Positions 27,241 through 35,699 of a DNA stretch of 64,000 nucleotides are shown piece by piece. The first letter of the stretch is position 1, and each line of letters opens with the position of its first letter. The notes beneath the pieces were generated by a model that worked only from the letters and a program-made list of their open reading frames with translations, searched no databases and was not told the origin of the DNA. The position numbers and the translations under genes are program-made. Origin of the DNA: Brucella pseudogrignonensis (GTDB lineage Bacteria > Pseudomonadota > Alphaproteobacteria > Rhizobiales > Rhizobiaceae); the NCBI RefSeq assembly GCF_032190615.1, contig NZ_JAVLAT010000001.1, forward strand, positions 1,620,501-1,684,500. The letters are read 5' to 3'.

Positions 27241-28312
27241 GGTCTTTGATCCGAAAACCCTGCGCCAGTGGTGGGCTAAGCCTGCTAAACCAAAACCAAT
27301 CGTGATTTTCGGCGCAGGCAGCATTGTCGGCGATGCGCATCTGCCAGCCTATAAAAAGGGCAGCTTTCCGGTTGCGGGCATTTTCGATCCCAATTTCGAG
27401 AAAGCCTCAGCGCTTGCCGACAAATGGGGCGTGAAGGCTTTCGCAAATCTTGAAGAAGCACTTGCCGTGGAAGGCGCGATCTTCGATCTGGCAACGCCGC
27501 CCTCAGCCCATGCTTCGATCCTGTCGCAACTGCCGGAAGGTGCAGCGGTCCTCATTCAGAAGCCGATGGGCAGTGACTTGGATAGCGCAACGGAAATCTT
27601 GAAAGTCTGCCGTGCGCGCAATCTCAAAGCTGCGGTGAATTTCCAGCTTCGTTTCGCGCCGATGATGTTGGCACTTTACGATGCCGTTGATACGGGCTTG
27701 CTTGGCGAAGTGGTGGATTTCGACGCATGGCTGGCGCTTGCGACCCCTTGGGGTCTGTGGCCGTTCCTCAAAGGTCTGCCGCGTATTGAGATCGCCATGC
27801 ATTCAATCCATTATCTGGATTTTGTGCGCGGTCTGCTCGGCAATCCGCAAGGCGTTCACGCTAAGACGCTCGGCCATCCGAACCACGAAGTCGCACAGAC
27901 CCGCACAGCCGCAATCCTCGATTATGGCAACCGCGTGCGTTGCTCTTTGTCGATCAATCACGACCATGATTTTGGCCGCAAATTTCAGGCCTGCGAATTC
28001 CGCATTTGCGGGACTGAGGGTGCGGCCTATGTGAAACTCGGCGTCAATCTCGACTATCCACGCGGCGAACCGGACGAGCTTTGGATCAAGCCAAAAGGCG
28101 GCGACGATTGGGTGCAGGTAGAGCTTCAAGGCGCTTGGTTCCCGGACGCATTCTTAAACCGCATGGCGCAGTTGCAGCGCTTCGCCACTGGTGAAGATGC
28201 GGAGCTGATCGGCTCGGTCGAAGATGCATGGCACACCATGGCACTGGTTGAAGCGGCCTATCAGTCGAGCGCTGCGCCTGCGACGCCGCTTGCTGCAAAA
28301 CCGGAGTTTTGA
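27233..28312 (+). CDS. Gfo/Idh/MocA-family NAD(P)-dependent sugar dehydrogenase
   Basis: A 359-residue oxidoreductase. The Rossmann motif [17 protein letters not shown] is near residue 23. The usual EKP motif reads QKP (IQKPMGSD). The substrate-domain segment [10 protein letters not shown] is present. It overlaps the mutarotase gene by 8 bp. It could oxidise a free deoxy sugar to its lactone, the first step feeding the lactonase at 19619, or act on a sugar acid. The E-to-Q change in the EKP motif is a small oddity. Confidence 0.85.
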   Translation: MTEVFDPKTLRQWWAKPAKPKPIVIFGAGSIVGDAHLPAYKKGSFPVAGIFDPNFEKASALADKWGVKAFANLEEALAVEGAIFDLATPPSAHASILSQLPEGAAVLIQKPMGSDLDSATEILKVCRARNLKAAVNFQLRFAPMMLALYDAVDTGLLGEVVDFDAWLALATPWGLWPFLKGLPRIEIAMHSIHYLDFVRGLLGNPQGVHAKTLGHPNHEVAQTRTAAILDYGNRVRCSLSINHDHDFGRKFQACEFRICGTEGAAYVKLGVNLDYPRGEPDELWIKPKGGDDWVQVELQGAWFPDAFLNRMAQLQRFATGEDAELIGSVEDAWHTMALVEAAYQSSAAPATPLAAKPEF

Positions 28313-28314
28313 TC

Positions 28315-28761
28315 ATGTCTGAACAGGTAATCTATTTTGAAGATTATGAGCTTGAGGCTCAGCGCATAACCTATGGCCGCACGATCACCGAAACCGATTT
28401 CGTGGTTCATGCCGGTCATACGGGCGATTTCTTTCCGCACCACATGGATGCGGAATTTGCAAAAACTCTGCCTGGTGGTCAGCGCATTGCGCATGGCACG
28501 ATGGTCTTTGCAATCGGCGTCGGCCTGACTGCGACGCTTATTAACCCTGTTGCGTTTTCCTATGGCTATGACCGCCTTCGGTTCGTGCGTCCGGTGCATA
28601 TTGGCGATACGATCCGCACGCGCGTGACGATCAGTGCAAAGGAAGACGACCCGAAGCGGGCAAATATGGGCCGCGTGACCGAGCGGTGCGAAGTGCTTAA
28701 TCAGCGGGATGAAGTGGTGCTTGCTTGCGACCACATCCTGCTTGTTGAACGGAAGGCATGA
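28315..28761 (+). CDS. MaoC-family (hotdog) hydratase/dehydratase
   Basis: A 148-residue single-hotdog protein. The hydratase motif is visible as [13 protein letters not shown] then RIAHGTM, with the Asp and His dyad. MaoC enzymes hydrate or dehydrate CoA or ACP thioesters. The start ATG at 28315 follows the previous stop by 2 bp; a TTG two codons earlier is less likely. A thioester-acting enzyme inside a sugar-acid operon is unexpected and pairs logically with the CoA-transferase at 17298. Confidence 0.85.
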   Translation: MSEQVIYFEDYELEAQRITYGRTITETDFVVHAGHTGDFFPHHMDAEFAKTLPGGQRIAHGTMVFAIGVGLTATLINPVAFSYGYDRLRFVRPVHIGDTIRTRVTISAKEDDPKRANMGRVTERCEVLNQRDEVVLACDHILLVERKA

Positions 28762-29498
28762 CTATGACGATACGATTTGATGGAAAAACCGCACTCATCA
28801 CAGCGGCTGCTCAGGGCATTGGCCGTGCGAGTGCGCTGGCATTTGCGGAAGCGGGTGCCAAGGTCTATGCGACCGACATCAACGAGAGCGCTCTCAAGGA
28901 ACTCGAGGGCGTTTCGGGAATCATCACCCGTAAGCTCAACGTGCTTGATGATGCAGCCGTGAAGGCACTTGTTGCCGAGATTGGTCAGGTCGATATCCTG
29001 TTCAACTGCGCGGGCGTCGTCCATGGCGGCTCGATTTTGGAAATGAAGGACGAAGACCTCGACTTCGCGATCAATCTCAACATCAAGGCGATGATCCGCA
29101 CCATTCAGGCCGTGCTGCCGGGCATGTTGGAGCGCAAGGATGGCGCCATCGTCAATATGGCGTCCGTTGCTTCGAGCGTCAAAGGCGTACCGAACCGCTT
29201 TGCCTATGGCGTCACCAAGGCAGCTGTCATTGGACTCACCAAGGCGGTTGCTGCCGACTATGTTGCCAAGGGTATCCGCTGCAACGCCATTTGCCCCGGT
29301 ACGGTTGAAAGTCCGTCGCTGCAGGATCGCCTGCGTGCGCAGGGCGATTATGAAGAGCAGCGCGCGGCTTTCATCGCGCGTCAGCCTATTGGCCGTATCG
29401 GTCAGCCGGAAGAAATTGCCGATCTCGCAGTCTATCTCGCAGGTGCGACTTACACCACCGGTCAGGCCTACAACATCGACGGTGGCTGGACCATTTAG
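28758..29498 (+). CDS. SDR dehydrogenase, probable 2-keto-3-deoxy-L-fuconate 4-dehydrogenase
   Basis: A 246-residue classical short-chain dehydrogenase. The cofactor loop is [10 protein letters not shown] (Ala in place of the usual first Gly). NCAG, catalytic Ser in [13 protein letters not shown] and the segment [15 protein letters not shown] follow. The last motif is shared with the DHRS6/2-keto-3-deoxy-L-fuconate dehydrogenase group known from Xanthomonas. It should yield 2,4-diketo-3-deoxy-L-fuconate for the hydrolase at 29689. It overlaps the MaoC gene by 4 bp (ATGA type). Confidence 0.85.
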   Translation: MTMTIRFDGKTALITAAAQGIGRASALAFAEAGAKVYATDINESALKELEGVSGIITRKLNVLDDAAVKALVAEIGQVDILFNCAGVVHGGSILEMKDEDLDFAINLNIKAMIRTIQAVLPGMLERKDGAIVNMASVASSVKGVPNRFAYGVTKAAVIGLTKAVAADYVAKGIRCNAICPGTVESPSLQDRLRAQGDYEEQRAAFIARQPIGRIGQPEEIADLAVYLAGATYTTGQAYNIDGGWTI

Positions 29499-29561
29499 GG
29501 TGGCCGATATTCAGTCTCTGGCGGCCTGCAAATGGCGTTTTTCTACGCTTGCCTAGGCTCA

Positions 29562-29577
29562 TGTACCTTTAAGTACA
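29562..29577. promoter_or_regulatory. Imperfect palindrome ahead of the FAH hydrolase gene
   Basis: TGTACCTTTAAGTACA has 5-bp inverted ends (TGTAC/GTACA). It lies in the 190-bp gap between the SDR and the hydrolase, where a separate promoter could exist. It does not resemble the TGTGAA sites. Confidence 0.25.
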
Positions 29578-29688
29578 CTCCGCTCCGGTTCTCGAAAAAT
29601 ACCATTTTCGGCACACCATAACCAGAATCTCAACCAGCCTTAGGCGCCCTATTGTTACCAATTCAGCATCCCCACAAGGAGTAAACTT

Positions 29689-30534
29689 ATGAAATTTCTT
29701 CGCTATGGCGAAACGGGTCAGGAAAAGCCAGGCCTTCTCGATGCAGACGGAAATATCCGTGATCTTTCCGCCCATGTCAGCGATCTGTCAGGTGCGGTTC
29801 TCAGCCCTGAAACTCTTGCTAAGCTTGGTTCGCTCGATGTGAATGCACTGCCGAAGGTCGAAGGCAACCCGCGCCTCGGCCCTTGCGTTGCAGGCACCGG
29901 CAAGTTCATCTGCATCGGCCTCAACTATGCTGACCACGCAGCAGAATCCGGCATGGCTGTTCCGCCAGAACCAGTTATCTTCATGAAGGCAACTTCGGCC
30001 ATCGTAGGTCCGAATGATGATCTGCTCATCCCGCGCGGTTCGGAAAAGACCGACTGGGAAGTCGAACTCGGCATCGTTATCGGCAAGACTGCGAAATACG
30101 TTTCTGAAGAGGATGCGCTTGATTATGTCGCTGGCTATTGCACGCTGCATGACGTCTCAGAACGCGCTTTCCAGATCGAACGTGCTGGTCAGTGGACCAA
30201 GGGCAAATCCTGCGACACGTTCGGCCCAACTGGCCCATGGCTGGTGACGAAGGACGAAGTTGCTGATCCGCAAAACCTCAAAATGTGGCTCACCGTCAAC
30301 GGTGAAACCATGCAGGACGGCTCGACCAAGACCATGGTCTATGGCGTGCGTCATCTGGTTTCCTACCTGTCGCAGTTCATGTCGTTGCAGCCGGGTGACA
30401 TCATCTCCACTGGCACGCCTCCCGGTGTTGGCATGGGCATGAAACCACCGCGCTACCTCAAGGCTGGTGACGTTGTCGAACTCGGCATCGAAGGTCTCGG
30501 CACACAGAAGCAGAACGTGCGCGCTGACGTTTAA
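29689..30534 (+). CDS. FAH-family hydrolase, probable 2,4-diketo-3-deoxy-L-fuconate hydrolase
   Basis: A 281-residue fumarylacetoacetate-hydrolase-family enzyme. Visible motifs are CIGLNYADHAAESG, the metal site WEVELGIVIGK, DVSERAFQIERAGQW and ISTGTPPGVGMGM. In the non-phosphorylated L-fucose route this protein cleaves the diketo acid to pyruvate and L-lactate. It has AAGGAG before the ATG. Its position between the SDR and L-fuconate dehydratase supports the assignment; an acylpyruvase of other specificity is the alternative. Confidence 0.85.
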   Translation: MKFLRYGETGQEKPGLLDADGNIRDLSAHVSDLSGAVLSPETLAKLGSLDVNALPKVEGNPRLGPCVAGTGKFICIGLNYADHAAESGMAVPPEPVIFMKATSAIVGPNDDLLIPRGSEKTDWEVELGIVIGKTAKYVSEEDALDYVAGYCTLHDVSERAFQIERAGQWTKGKSCDTFGPTGPWLVTKDEVADPQNLKMWLTVNGETMQDGSTKTMVYGVRHLVSYLSQFMSLQPGDIISTGTPPGVGMGMKPPRYLKAGDVVELGIEGLGTQKQNVRADV

Positions 30535-30544
30535 TTCTTTTGAA

Positions 30545-30581
30545 CATGCTCCCTGAACCCGTTTCGCGGGAAGGGAGCATG
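30545..30581 (+). repeat. Strong intercistronic hairpin between hydrolase and dehydratase genes
   Basis: CATGCTCCCT (30545-30554) pairs perfectly with AGGGAGCATG (30572-30581), with a small CCCG/CGGG stem inside. No T-run follows, so it looks like an mRNA-processing or stability element rather than a full terminator. Confidence 0.65.
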
Positions 30582-30600
30582 CTCTGATCACGGATAAATT

Positions 30601-31878
30601 ATGACGAAAATCACTGATCTGCGCGTCTTCGATCTCCGCTTCCCGACTTCACAAAGTCTGGACGGCTCTGACGCAATGAACCCGGACCCGGATTACTCGG
30701 CAGCTTATGTCATCCTCGATACGGATGACGAGGCACTGAAAGGCCATGGCCTCACCTTCACCATTGGTCGCGGCAATGATATCTGCTGTCAGGCCATTCT
30801 CGCCATGCGCCATCTGGTTGTCGGCTCCTCGATGGATGATTTCCTCGCGGCCCCCGGCAAGTTCTGGCGTTACCTGACTGGCGATAGCCAGCTGCGCTGG
30901 ATCGGCCCGGACAAGGGCGCGATGCATCTCGCCACCGGTGCCGTCGTCAACGCCTTCTGGGACCTCGCTGCAAAGCAGGTGGGAAAGCCCGTCTGGCGGC
31001 TCGTGGCCGATATGTCGCCGGAAGAAATTGCCGATATCGTCGATTATCGCTATCTCACCGATGCGCTGACGCGCGATGAAGCGATTGAGATTCTGCGCAA
31101 AGCAGAGAGCGGCAAGGCTGAGCGTATCGCGAAGCTAGAAGCTACCGGCTATCCTTGCTACACGACCTCGGCGGGCTGGCTGGGCTATGACGACGACAAG
31201 CTGCGTCGTCTGTGTCAGGAAGCGATTGATGAAGGCTTCAACCACATCAAGATGAAGGTTGGCCGCGACCTCGAAGACGATATTCGCCGTCTTACCATCG
31301 CGCGCGAAGTGATCGGCCCGGATCGGTATCTGATGATCGATGCCAATCAGGTCTGGGAAGTCGATCAGGCGATCGAGTGGGTCAACAAGCTTGCTTTCTC
31401 GAAGCCCTTCTTTATCGAAGAACCAACCAGCCCGGATGATGTTGCAGGTCATCGCAAAATCCGCGAAGCCATTGGCGACGTGAAGGTTGCGACCGGCGAA
31501 ATGTGCCAGAACCGCATCATGTTCAAGCAGTTTATCGCCGAAGGCGCCATCGACATCGTGCAGATCGACAGCTGTCGTATGGGTGGTTTGAATGAAGTTC
31601 TGGCCGTATTGCTGATTGCTGCAAAATACAACAAGCCGGTCTGGCCACATGCAGGCGGTGTTGGCCTGTGTGAATATGTGCAGCATCTATCCATGATCGA
31701 TTATGTTGCCGTTTCCGGCACCATGGATGGTCGTGTCATCGAATATGTCGATCATCTTCACGAGCATTTCATCGAGCCGTGCATTATCAAGGATGCGGCT
31801 TATATGCCGCCATCGCTGCCGGGCTTCTCGATTGAAATGAAACCACAGTCGATTGCGGAATATACGTTCAAGTCGTGA
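30601..31878 (+). CDS. fucD: L-fuconate dehydratase
   Basis: A 425-residue enolase-superfamily enzyme converting L-fuconate to 2-keto-3-deoxy-L-fuconate. Catalytic HIKMKVGRD, metal ligands in MIDANQVWE, FIEEPTSPDD and TGEMCQNR, and HAGGVGLCEYVQHL match the known L-fuconate dehydratase pattern. The N-terminal ITDLRVFDLRFPTSQSLDGSDAMNPDPDY, here seen at residues 4-32, is also characteristic. It ends the locus and is followed by a terminator. Confidence 0.92.
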   Translation: MTKITDLRVFDLRFPTSQSLDGSDAMNPDPDYSAAYVILDTDDEALKGHGLTFTIGRGNDICCQAILAMRHLVVGSSMDDFLAAPGKFWRYLTGDSQLRWIGPDKGAMHLATGAVVNAFWDLAAKQVGKPVWRLVADMSPEEIADIVDYRYLTDALTRDEAIEILRKAESGKAERIAKLEATGYPCYTTSAGWLGYDDDKLRRLCQEAIDEGFNHIKMKVGRDLEDDIRRLTIAREVIGPDRYLMIDANQVWEVDQAIEWVNKLAFSKPFFIEEPTSPDDVAGHRKIREAIGDVKVATGEMCQNRIMFKQFIAEGAIDIVQIDSCRMGGLNEVLAVLLIAAKYNKPVWPHAGGVGLCEYVQHLSMIDYVAVSGTMDGRVIEYVDHLHEHFIEPCIIKDAAYMPPSLPGFSIEMKPQSIAEYTFKS

Positions 31879-31895
31879 TCCTGTTCTTGGATGAT

Positions 31896-31945
31896 CAAGG
31901 CCGCGCTGTCGAAGATATTTCGCAGCACGGCCTTGCCTTTTTTTA
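31896..31945 (+). terminator. Rho-independent terminator after L-fuconate dehydratase gene
   Basis: CAAGGCCG...GCTG pairs with CAGC...CGGCCTTG (31896-31903 with 31928-31935 as the outer arms), then CCTTTTTTTATTTTT. Confidence 0.88.
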
Positions 31946-32070
31946 TTTTTCTCTAGTCGCGCTAAGACCGGACTAACCCGCATTTTTAAGTTCTATTTTT
32001 ATTATTGATCGCTTACGAATAGTCTGTTCCTCGCAAGACTGCGGAATGTGATTTGGAAAAAGGGGTCATG

Positions 32071-32544
32071 ATGAAAAAGGCAATTTGGGCGCTTGGTGTG
32101 TCTGTTCTTCTTGCAACCGCCACTTCTGGTTATGCGCAGGTGAGTGCAGAAGTTGGTGTGCTTTCCTGCGATGTTTCTGCGGGCATTGGCCTGATCATTG
32201 AACAGAAGCAGAAGGTCAGCTGCACACTTTCCAACGGCAATGGCCTGTCACAGCAATACAAGGGTTCTATCGATCAATATGGTCTGGAGCTTGGTGAAAC
32301 CACTGGCGGCCAGATGACATGGACTGTTCTGGCTGCAACGACCACCGTCGAACCGGGCGCACTGGCCGGGACCTATGCCGGCGCTGAAGCAGATGCAAGC
32401 CTTGGCCTCGGTGCAGGTGTGCAGGTTTTGGTTGGCGGAACTGGTCAGGCATTCACACTTCAGCCGCTTGCTGTAGACACCGAAAAGGGTACTGCGCTGT
32501 CAGCTGGTGTTGAAACGCTGACGCTGGAATATGTTAAGCAGTAA
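32071..32544 (+). CDS. DUF992 family exported protein
   Basis: A 157-residue protein with a Sec signal (MKKAIWALGVSVLLATATS...YAQ, cleavage after about residue 22). The mature part is small, Gly/Ala/Thr rich and beta-strand-like, with two cysteines (LSCDVS, VSCTLSN) that could form a disulfide. It matches the DUF992 family of alphaproteobacteria, whose function is unknown. AAAGGGG precedes two adjacent ATGs (32068, 32071). It stands alone between terminators. Confidence 0.8.
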   Translation: MKKAIWALGVSVLLATATSGYAQVSAEVGVLSCDVSAGIGLIIEQKQKVSCTLSNGNGLSQQYKGSIDQYGLELGETTGGQMTWTVLAATTTVEPGALAGTYAGAEADASLGLGAGVQVLVGGTGQAFTLQPLAVDTEKGTALSAGVETLTLEYVKQ

Positions 32545-32564
32545 GCTTGTATTTTCTAAAAGAC

Positions 32565-32594
32565 AAAAGCGCGTCAGATCAATGGCGCGCTTTT
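32565..32594 (+). terminator. Rho-independent terminator of the DUF992 gene
   Basis: AAAAGCGCG (32565-32573) pairs with CGCGCTTTT (32586-32594), followed by ATAT. Confidence 0.85.
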
Positions 32595-32600
32595 ATATAA

Positions 32601-32644
32601 GCGCAACCCGAAAAGTTGGAAACGGCTTTCGGACAAAGTTGCGC
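32601..32644. repeat. Short copy of the dispersed GCGCA-CCGAAAA repeat
   Basis: GCGCAACCCGAAAAGTTGG followed by AAACGGCTTTCGG and TTGCGC. The outer arms GCGCAAC/GTTGCGC and inner arms CCGAAA/TTTCGG fold, as in the copies at 17108 and 41587. Confidence 0.75.
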
Positions 32645-32897
32645 TTAAGAATGGACGATAAAGAAAGCAGCTCATCAGAGCGCCAGCCGGAAGCACGAAA
32701 GCGCCTGCAATGCGCCCGGCAGTGATTTCACGAATAGCCATATCCGTTCGGTTGTGCGTGACGGTTTTAATCAGGGCTTCAGCAATACAACGAATCAGGC
32801 CCATTGCGCTGTGCACGGGATAGCAAGCAGGCGAACCGGATAGGCTTGGTGCGGCAATAAGGGGTCGGCTTCGGCGCCGTCCCCTTTTATCACTGGA
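32645..32897. other. Intergenic region, possible degenerate small gene
   Basis: About 250 bp without a convincing gene. A minus-strand frame (32816 down into the repeat at 32601) would encode about 80 residues beginning MHSAMGLIRCIAEALIKTV, with a hydrophobic middle. It has no clear ribosome binding site and ends inside the repeat, so I do not call it. The hairpin AAGGGG...CCCCTT (32859-32886) is a likely terminator for the gene to the right. Confidence 0.4.
32859..32886 (-). terminator. Probable terminator of the methyltransferase-like gene
   Basis: On the minus strand AAGGGG...CCCCTT with an inner GGC/GCC stem is followed by ATTG. It lies 12 bp past the stop codon at 32898. The T-run is weak. 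Confidence 0.5.
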
Positions 32898-33626
32898 TCA
32901 TAGGGCCAATGTTGAAGGGCTAACGTGATGTTTTGCCGCATATGGAGTGGTTATGCCCCCGAACTTCGTTATAAAATAGATGAAGTGAAAAGCATCGGAT
33001 CGACCGCTGATCAGGGATACGTCGTGACGCTCCCATGACATTTGCATCTCATCAAGAAGCTCTTCAAAAGAGTGAGAAGGTGTTGCGGACCAAAAGCTCG
33101 CTATGCCGCCTGGTCTCAATGCATTTATAACAGTTGATAGCCCTTCTTTTGCATAGATTGCATCATTTTCATTTCTGACCAGAAAATCCGGTCCATTATC
33201 TGTATCCATCAAGATGAGATCAAAGCTTGAGCGACTTGCTTTCAGCGTTTGCATAACGTCGGCAACTTCGATGTTTACACGAGGGTCATTGAGCGGAAAA
33301 TTCGCCAGATGGCCAATATTATGACGGTTCCAATCGACGATTTCAGGTACGAATTCGCACACTGTCACGCTTGTTCGTGCGGTGAGCATGTCTAAAGCTG
33401 CTCTCAGTGTGAAACCCATACCTAGGCCGCCGATCAAAACATTCTTAGGCGATGTATCCAATAATCGGATTGAACGCTCCGCCAGAACCGTTTCTGACTG
33501 GAAGTTTATATTCGACATGAGTTCGAGGCCGTTGTACCGGATTTCGAAAATATCATCCCGTTGACGCAATAAGATCTCGTCGCCAGCAATGTTGCTGGCC
33601 CGAGCAAGCTCAGTCCAGATAGCCAT
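32898..33626 (-). CDS. Spermidine-synthase-like class I SAM-dependent methyltransferase fold protein
   Basis: A 242-residue protein. The nucleotide-binding motif NVLIGGLGMGFTLRAALD is near residue 60. An acidic strand VTVCEFVPEIVDWNR and LILMDTDNGPDFLV follow, as in spermidine-synthase-like proteins. The ATG at 33626 has GGGAT upstream; the open frame continues 41 codons further but the extra part is not protein-like. It stands alone. Whether it transfers aminopropyl or methyl groups, or has lost activity, cannot be read. Confidence 0.7.
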   Translation of the reverse strand: MAIWTELARASNIAGDEILLRQRDDIFEIRYNGLELMSNINFQSETVLAERSIRLLDTSPKNVLIGGLGMGFTLRAALDMLTARTSVTVCEFVPEIVDWNRHNIGHLANFPLNDPRVNIEVADVMQTLKASRSSFDLILMDTDNGPDFLVRNENDAIYAKEGLSTVINALRPGGIASFWSATPSHSFEELLDEMQMSWERHDVSLISGRSDAFHFIYFITKFGGITTPYAAKHHVSPSTLAL

Positions 33627-34125
33627 GATAAATCCCAACCATGGAACTACCTTAAAAAGGTAGAACTTCGATAATTCAGGGTGATTGGTTTTTGGGGTCG
33701 CTGGCCGCTTAGCGGTGCAGCAACCCGATGGCATCGTCTGAGCGAGCATCCATCATCAAAGGAAAGACGGACTGATTGTTCGAGATCGCAGACAACATTA
33801 ATCTGTTCTGAAATTTTGTCGTCATGAGCTCATAAATCCCGTAGCAGGTCTACGTCCAATGGGCTCACACGTAGGAAATAGCTGGAACGAATGCAACCAC
33901 TTGTTTATTGCGCTGCCGAAGTCATGGCCTTTCCAACGTGTCTAAGCAATTGCTGGAAGAGGGGCATCCTGTATGATGCTTTATTAAGGCCCTGATTCTT
34001 ATGAACTCCTTCACATTGAACCGATGTAACGCGGGTATCTCACTCAAGCAACCGATACCCAAAAACGTCAAACACCAGGGAGCAATATTTTTCAACATAC
34101 AAAATATTGATTTTTTTAAAAGCGA
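33627..34125. other. Gene-poor stretch between methyltransferase-like gene and tRNA-Phe
   Basis: About 500 bp. I see no credible coding frame, RNA gene or repeat family member on either strand. It may contain the promoter of the gene at 32898. Confidence 0.5.
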
Positions 34126-34202
34126 TGGTGCCCGGAGACGGATTTGAACCGCCGACACGCGGATTTTCAATCCGCTGCTCTACCAACTGAGCTATCCGGG
34201 CA
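34126..34202 (-). tRNA. tRNA-Phe (GAA)
   Basis: Minus-strand cloverleaf starting TGCCCGG and ending CCGGGCA with encoded CCA (34126-34128). The anticodon loop TTGAAAA gives GAA for Phe. The T-loop GGTTCAAATC is present. Confidence 0.97.
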
Positions 34203-34356
34203 TCCTGCAGGCGATTTCTCACCGTGTGGCGGTGTTGGTGTCCGCCGGAAGTGGGTGCGTTATAGCATTAAATTTCGCGCTGTCCAGCACCCTATCGCAC
34301 TTTTTATAATATTTCTTATAAACACGCTAAAGCACCGTTTTGATTGTGGAAATTAT

Positions 34357-34461
34357 AGCATGTCTCCCAAAAGTGGGGACCGGTTTTGGGATAGAGACAT
34401 GCTTAAAAAACAAAAGGCTAATGCGTGTTGTTTGATTAAGACAAAATGCAACGCGCATTAG
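34357..34461. repeat. Dispersed intergenic repeat, two stacked hairpins
   Basis: GCATGTCTC-CCAAAA pairs with TTTTGG...GAGACATGC (34358 to 34412). The right half has TAATGCGTGTTG paired with CAACGCGCATTA, ending at 34460. Arrangement and length (about 105 bp) match the repeats at 17108 and 38564, although the arms differ in sequence. Confidence 0.7.
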
Positions 34462-34474
34462 ACACAAGAAAACG

Positions 34475-34690
34475 TCAGTTGTCGTTTTCTTCCTCTTCTT
34501 CAATCGTTTTTCCTGGAATGACATAGCTTCCCGAAAGCCAGCGATTGAGATCGATGCTTTTACAGCGCGGCGAGCAGAACGGATAAGAATCACGCGTCGA
34601 TGGCTTGCTGCATTCAGGGCAGGGGCGTGTCGGACGCAACGGTGTGACACGTGCGTCCGGTGCTGTCGATATGTCTTTCTTGTCGCTCAT
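34475..34690 (-). CDS. yacG: DNA gyrase inhibitor YacG (zinc-binding)
   Basis: A 71-residue protein with four zinc-binding cysteines, CPEC near residues 24-27 and FCSPRC near 38-43, followed by [15 protein letters not shown] and an acidic tail. YacG binds GyrB and blocks DNA binding. The ATG at 34690 gives the normal length; the longer frame upstream overlaps maf. Located directly after maf as in related genomes. Confidence 0.9.
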   Translation of the reverse strand: MSDKKDISTAPDARVTPLRPTRPCPECSKPSTRDSYPFCSPRCKSIDLNRWLSGSYVIPGKTIEEEEENDN

Positions 34691-34697
34691 AGAAATT

Positions 34698-35324
34698 TCA
34701 GACCTTGCCGCTTTCCCAGTTTGCATAAACCGGATAGTCACCGTCAGCCAGCAGGCTTACAACTTCCTGAAGCGGCAGCCCGACAACATTGGTGTAAGAG
34801 CCAACCAGCTTGACCACAAAGCTGCCAGCAAGGCCCTGAATGGCATAGCCACCAGCTTTGCCGCGCCATTCGCCGGAAGCGAGATAGGCATCCATTTGTT
34901 TGCGTGTCAGGCGCTCGAAACGCAAACGCGTTTCAACAAGCGTCTGGCGCAAATTGCCATTGGGCAAGATCAGGCAGACGCCGGTAAAAACCTTATGTGT
35001 GCGCCCCGACAGAAGACGCAGACATTCCCGCGCTTCGTCCGTGATTTCTGCTTTGGGCAGAATACGGCGACCAACCGCGACAACCGTATCAGCTGCCAGC
35101 ACAAAAGCTTTGGCGAAATTTTCATCGCCCTGCAATTGTTCCTGTGCAGCCTTTGCCTTCTCGCGCGCAAGACGACGCGCGAGCGAACGCGGATGTTCGC
35201 TACGCTCAGGCGTCTCGTCAATATCAGCCGGCTGAATATGATCCGGCTCAATGCCGACTTGCCCCAGAAGCTCAATCCTGCGGGGAGAGCCGGAGGCAAG
35301 AACCAGCTTATGTTGCGCGCTCAT
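34698..35324 (-). CDS. maf: Maf family nucleotide pyrophosphatase
   Basis: A 208-residue house-cleaning pyrophosphatase acting on modified or canonical NTPs. The N-terminal [14 protein letters not shown] and the central AADTVVAV are family hallmarks, and [10 protein letters not shown] and [13 protein letters not shown] follow. The ATG at 35324 is preferred over a GTG two codons earlier. Within the infA-maf-yacG block. Confidence 0.93.
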   Translation of the reverse strand: MSAQHKLVLASGSPRRIELLGQVGIEPDHIQPADIDETPERSEHPRSLARRLAREKAKAAQEQLQGDENFAKAFVLAADTVVAVGRRILPKAEITDEARECLRLLSGRTHKVFTGVCLILPNGNLRQTLVETRLRFERLTRKQMDAYLASGEWRGKAGGYAIQGLAGSFVVKLVGSYTNVVGLPLQEVVSLLADGDYPVYANWESGKV

Positions 35325-35357
35325 AGACACCAGTTTTCCTGAAAAGCGAAGTGAGGC

Positions 35358-35576
35358 TTACTTGAAGCGGTAGGTAATACGGCCCTTGGTCAGGTCGTAA
35401 GGGGTCATTTCAACCAGAACCTTGTCGCCTGCGAGAACGCGGATGCGGTTTTTGCGCATACGGCCAGCAGTGTGAGCAATAATTTCGTGGTCGTTTTCGA
35501 GCTTTACGCGGAACATTGCATTTGGCAGCAGTTCCGTAACAACACCTGGAAACTCTAGGACTTCTTCTTTCGGCAT
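35358..35576 (-). CDS. infA: Translation initiation factor IF-1
   Basis: A 72-residue S1/OB-fold factor, essentially full family length, with [20 protein letters not shown] and [16 protein letters not shown]. It binds the ribosomal A site during initiation. Confidence 0.97.
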   Translation of the reverse strand: MPKEEVLEFPGVVTELLPNAMFRVKLENDHEIIAHTAGRMRKNRIRVLAGDKVLVEMTPYDLTKGRITYRFK

Positions 35577-35699
35577 ACGATACCTATTTCTTTCTACGAT
35601 AAATTGGCCTGAAACCGGGCCATAGCTTTAAATTTGGCCGGAACCTATATGATTAGACGGCATTTGTGAACAACGGAATTGGATTAGGCTGTGAGGCTG

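Noticed and set aside
32574..32816. 80-codon minus-strand frame with a hydrophobic middle
   Set aside because: No ribosome binding site, and its end lies inside a dispersed repeat and a terminator. Kept only as a note in the intergenic entry.
34126..34202. tRNA-Phe as a possible integration (att) site
   Set aside because: No second copy of the tRNA 3' end and no integrase-like gene is seen in the flanking sequence.
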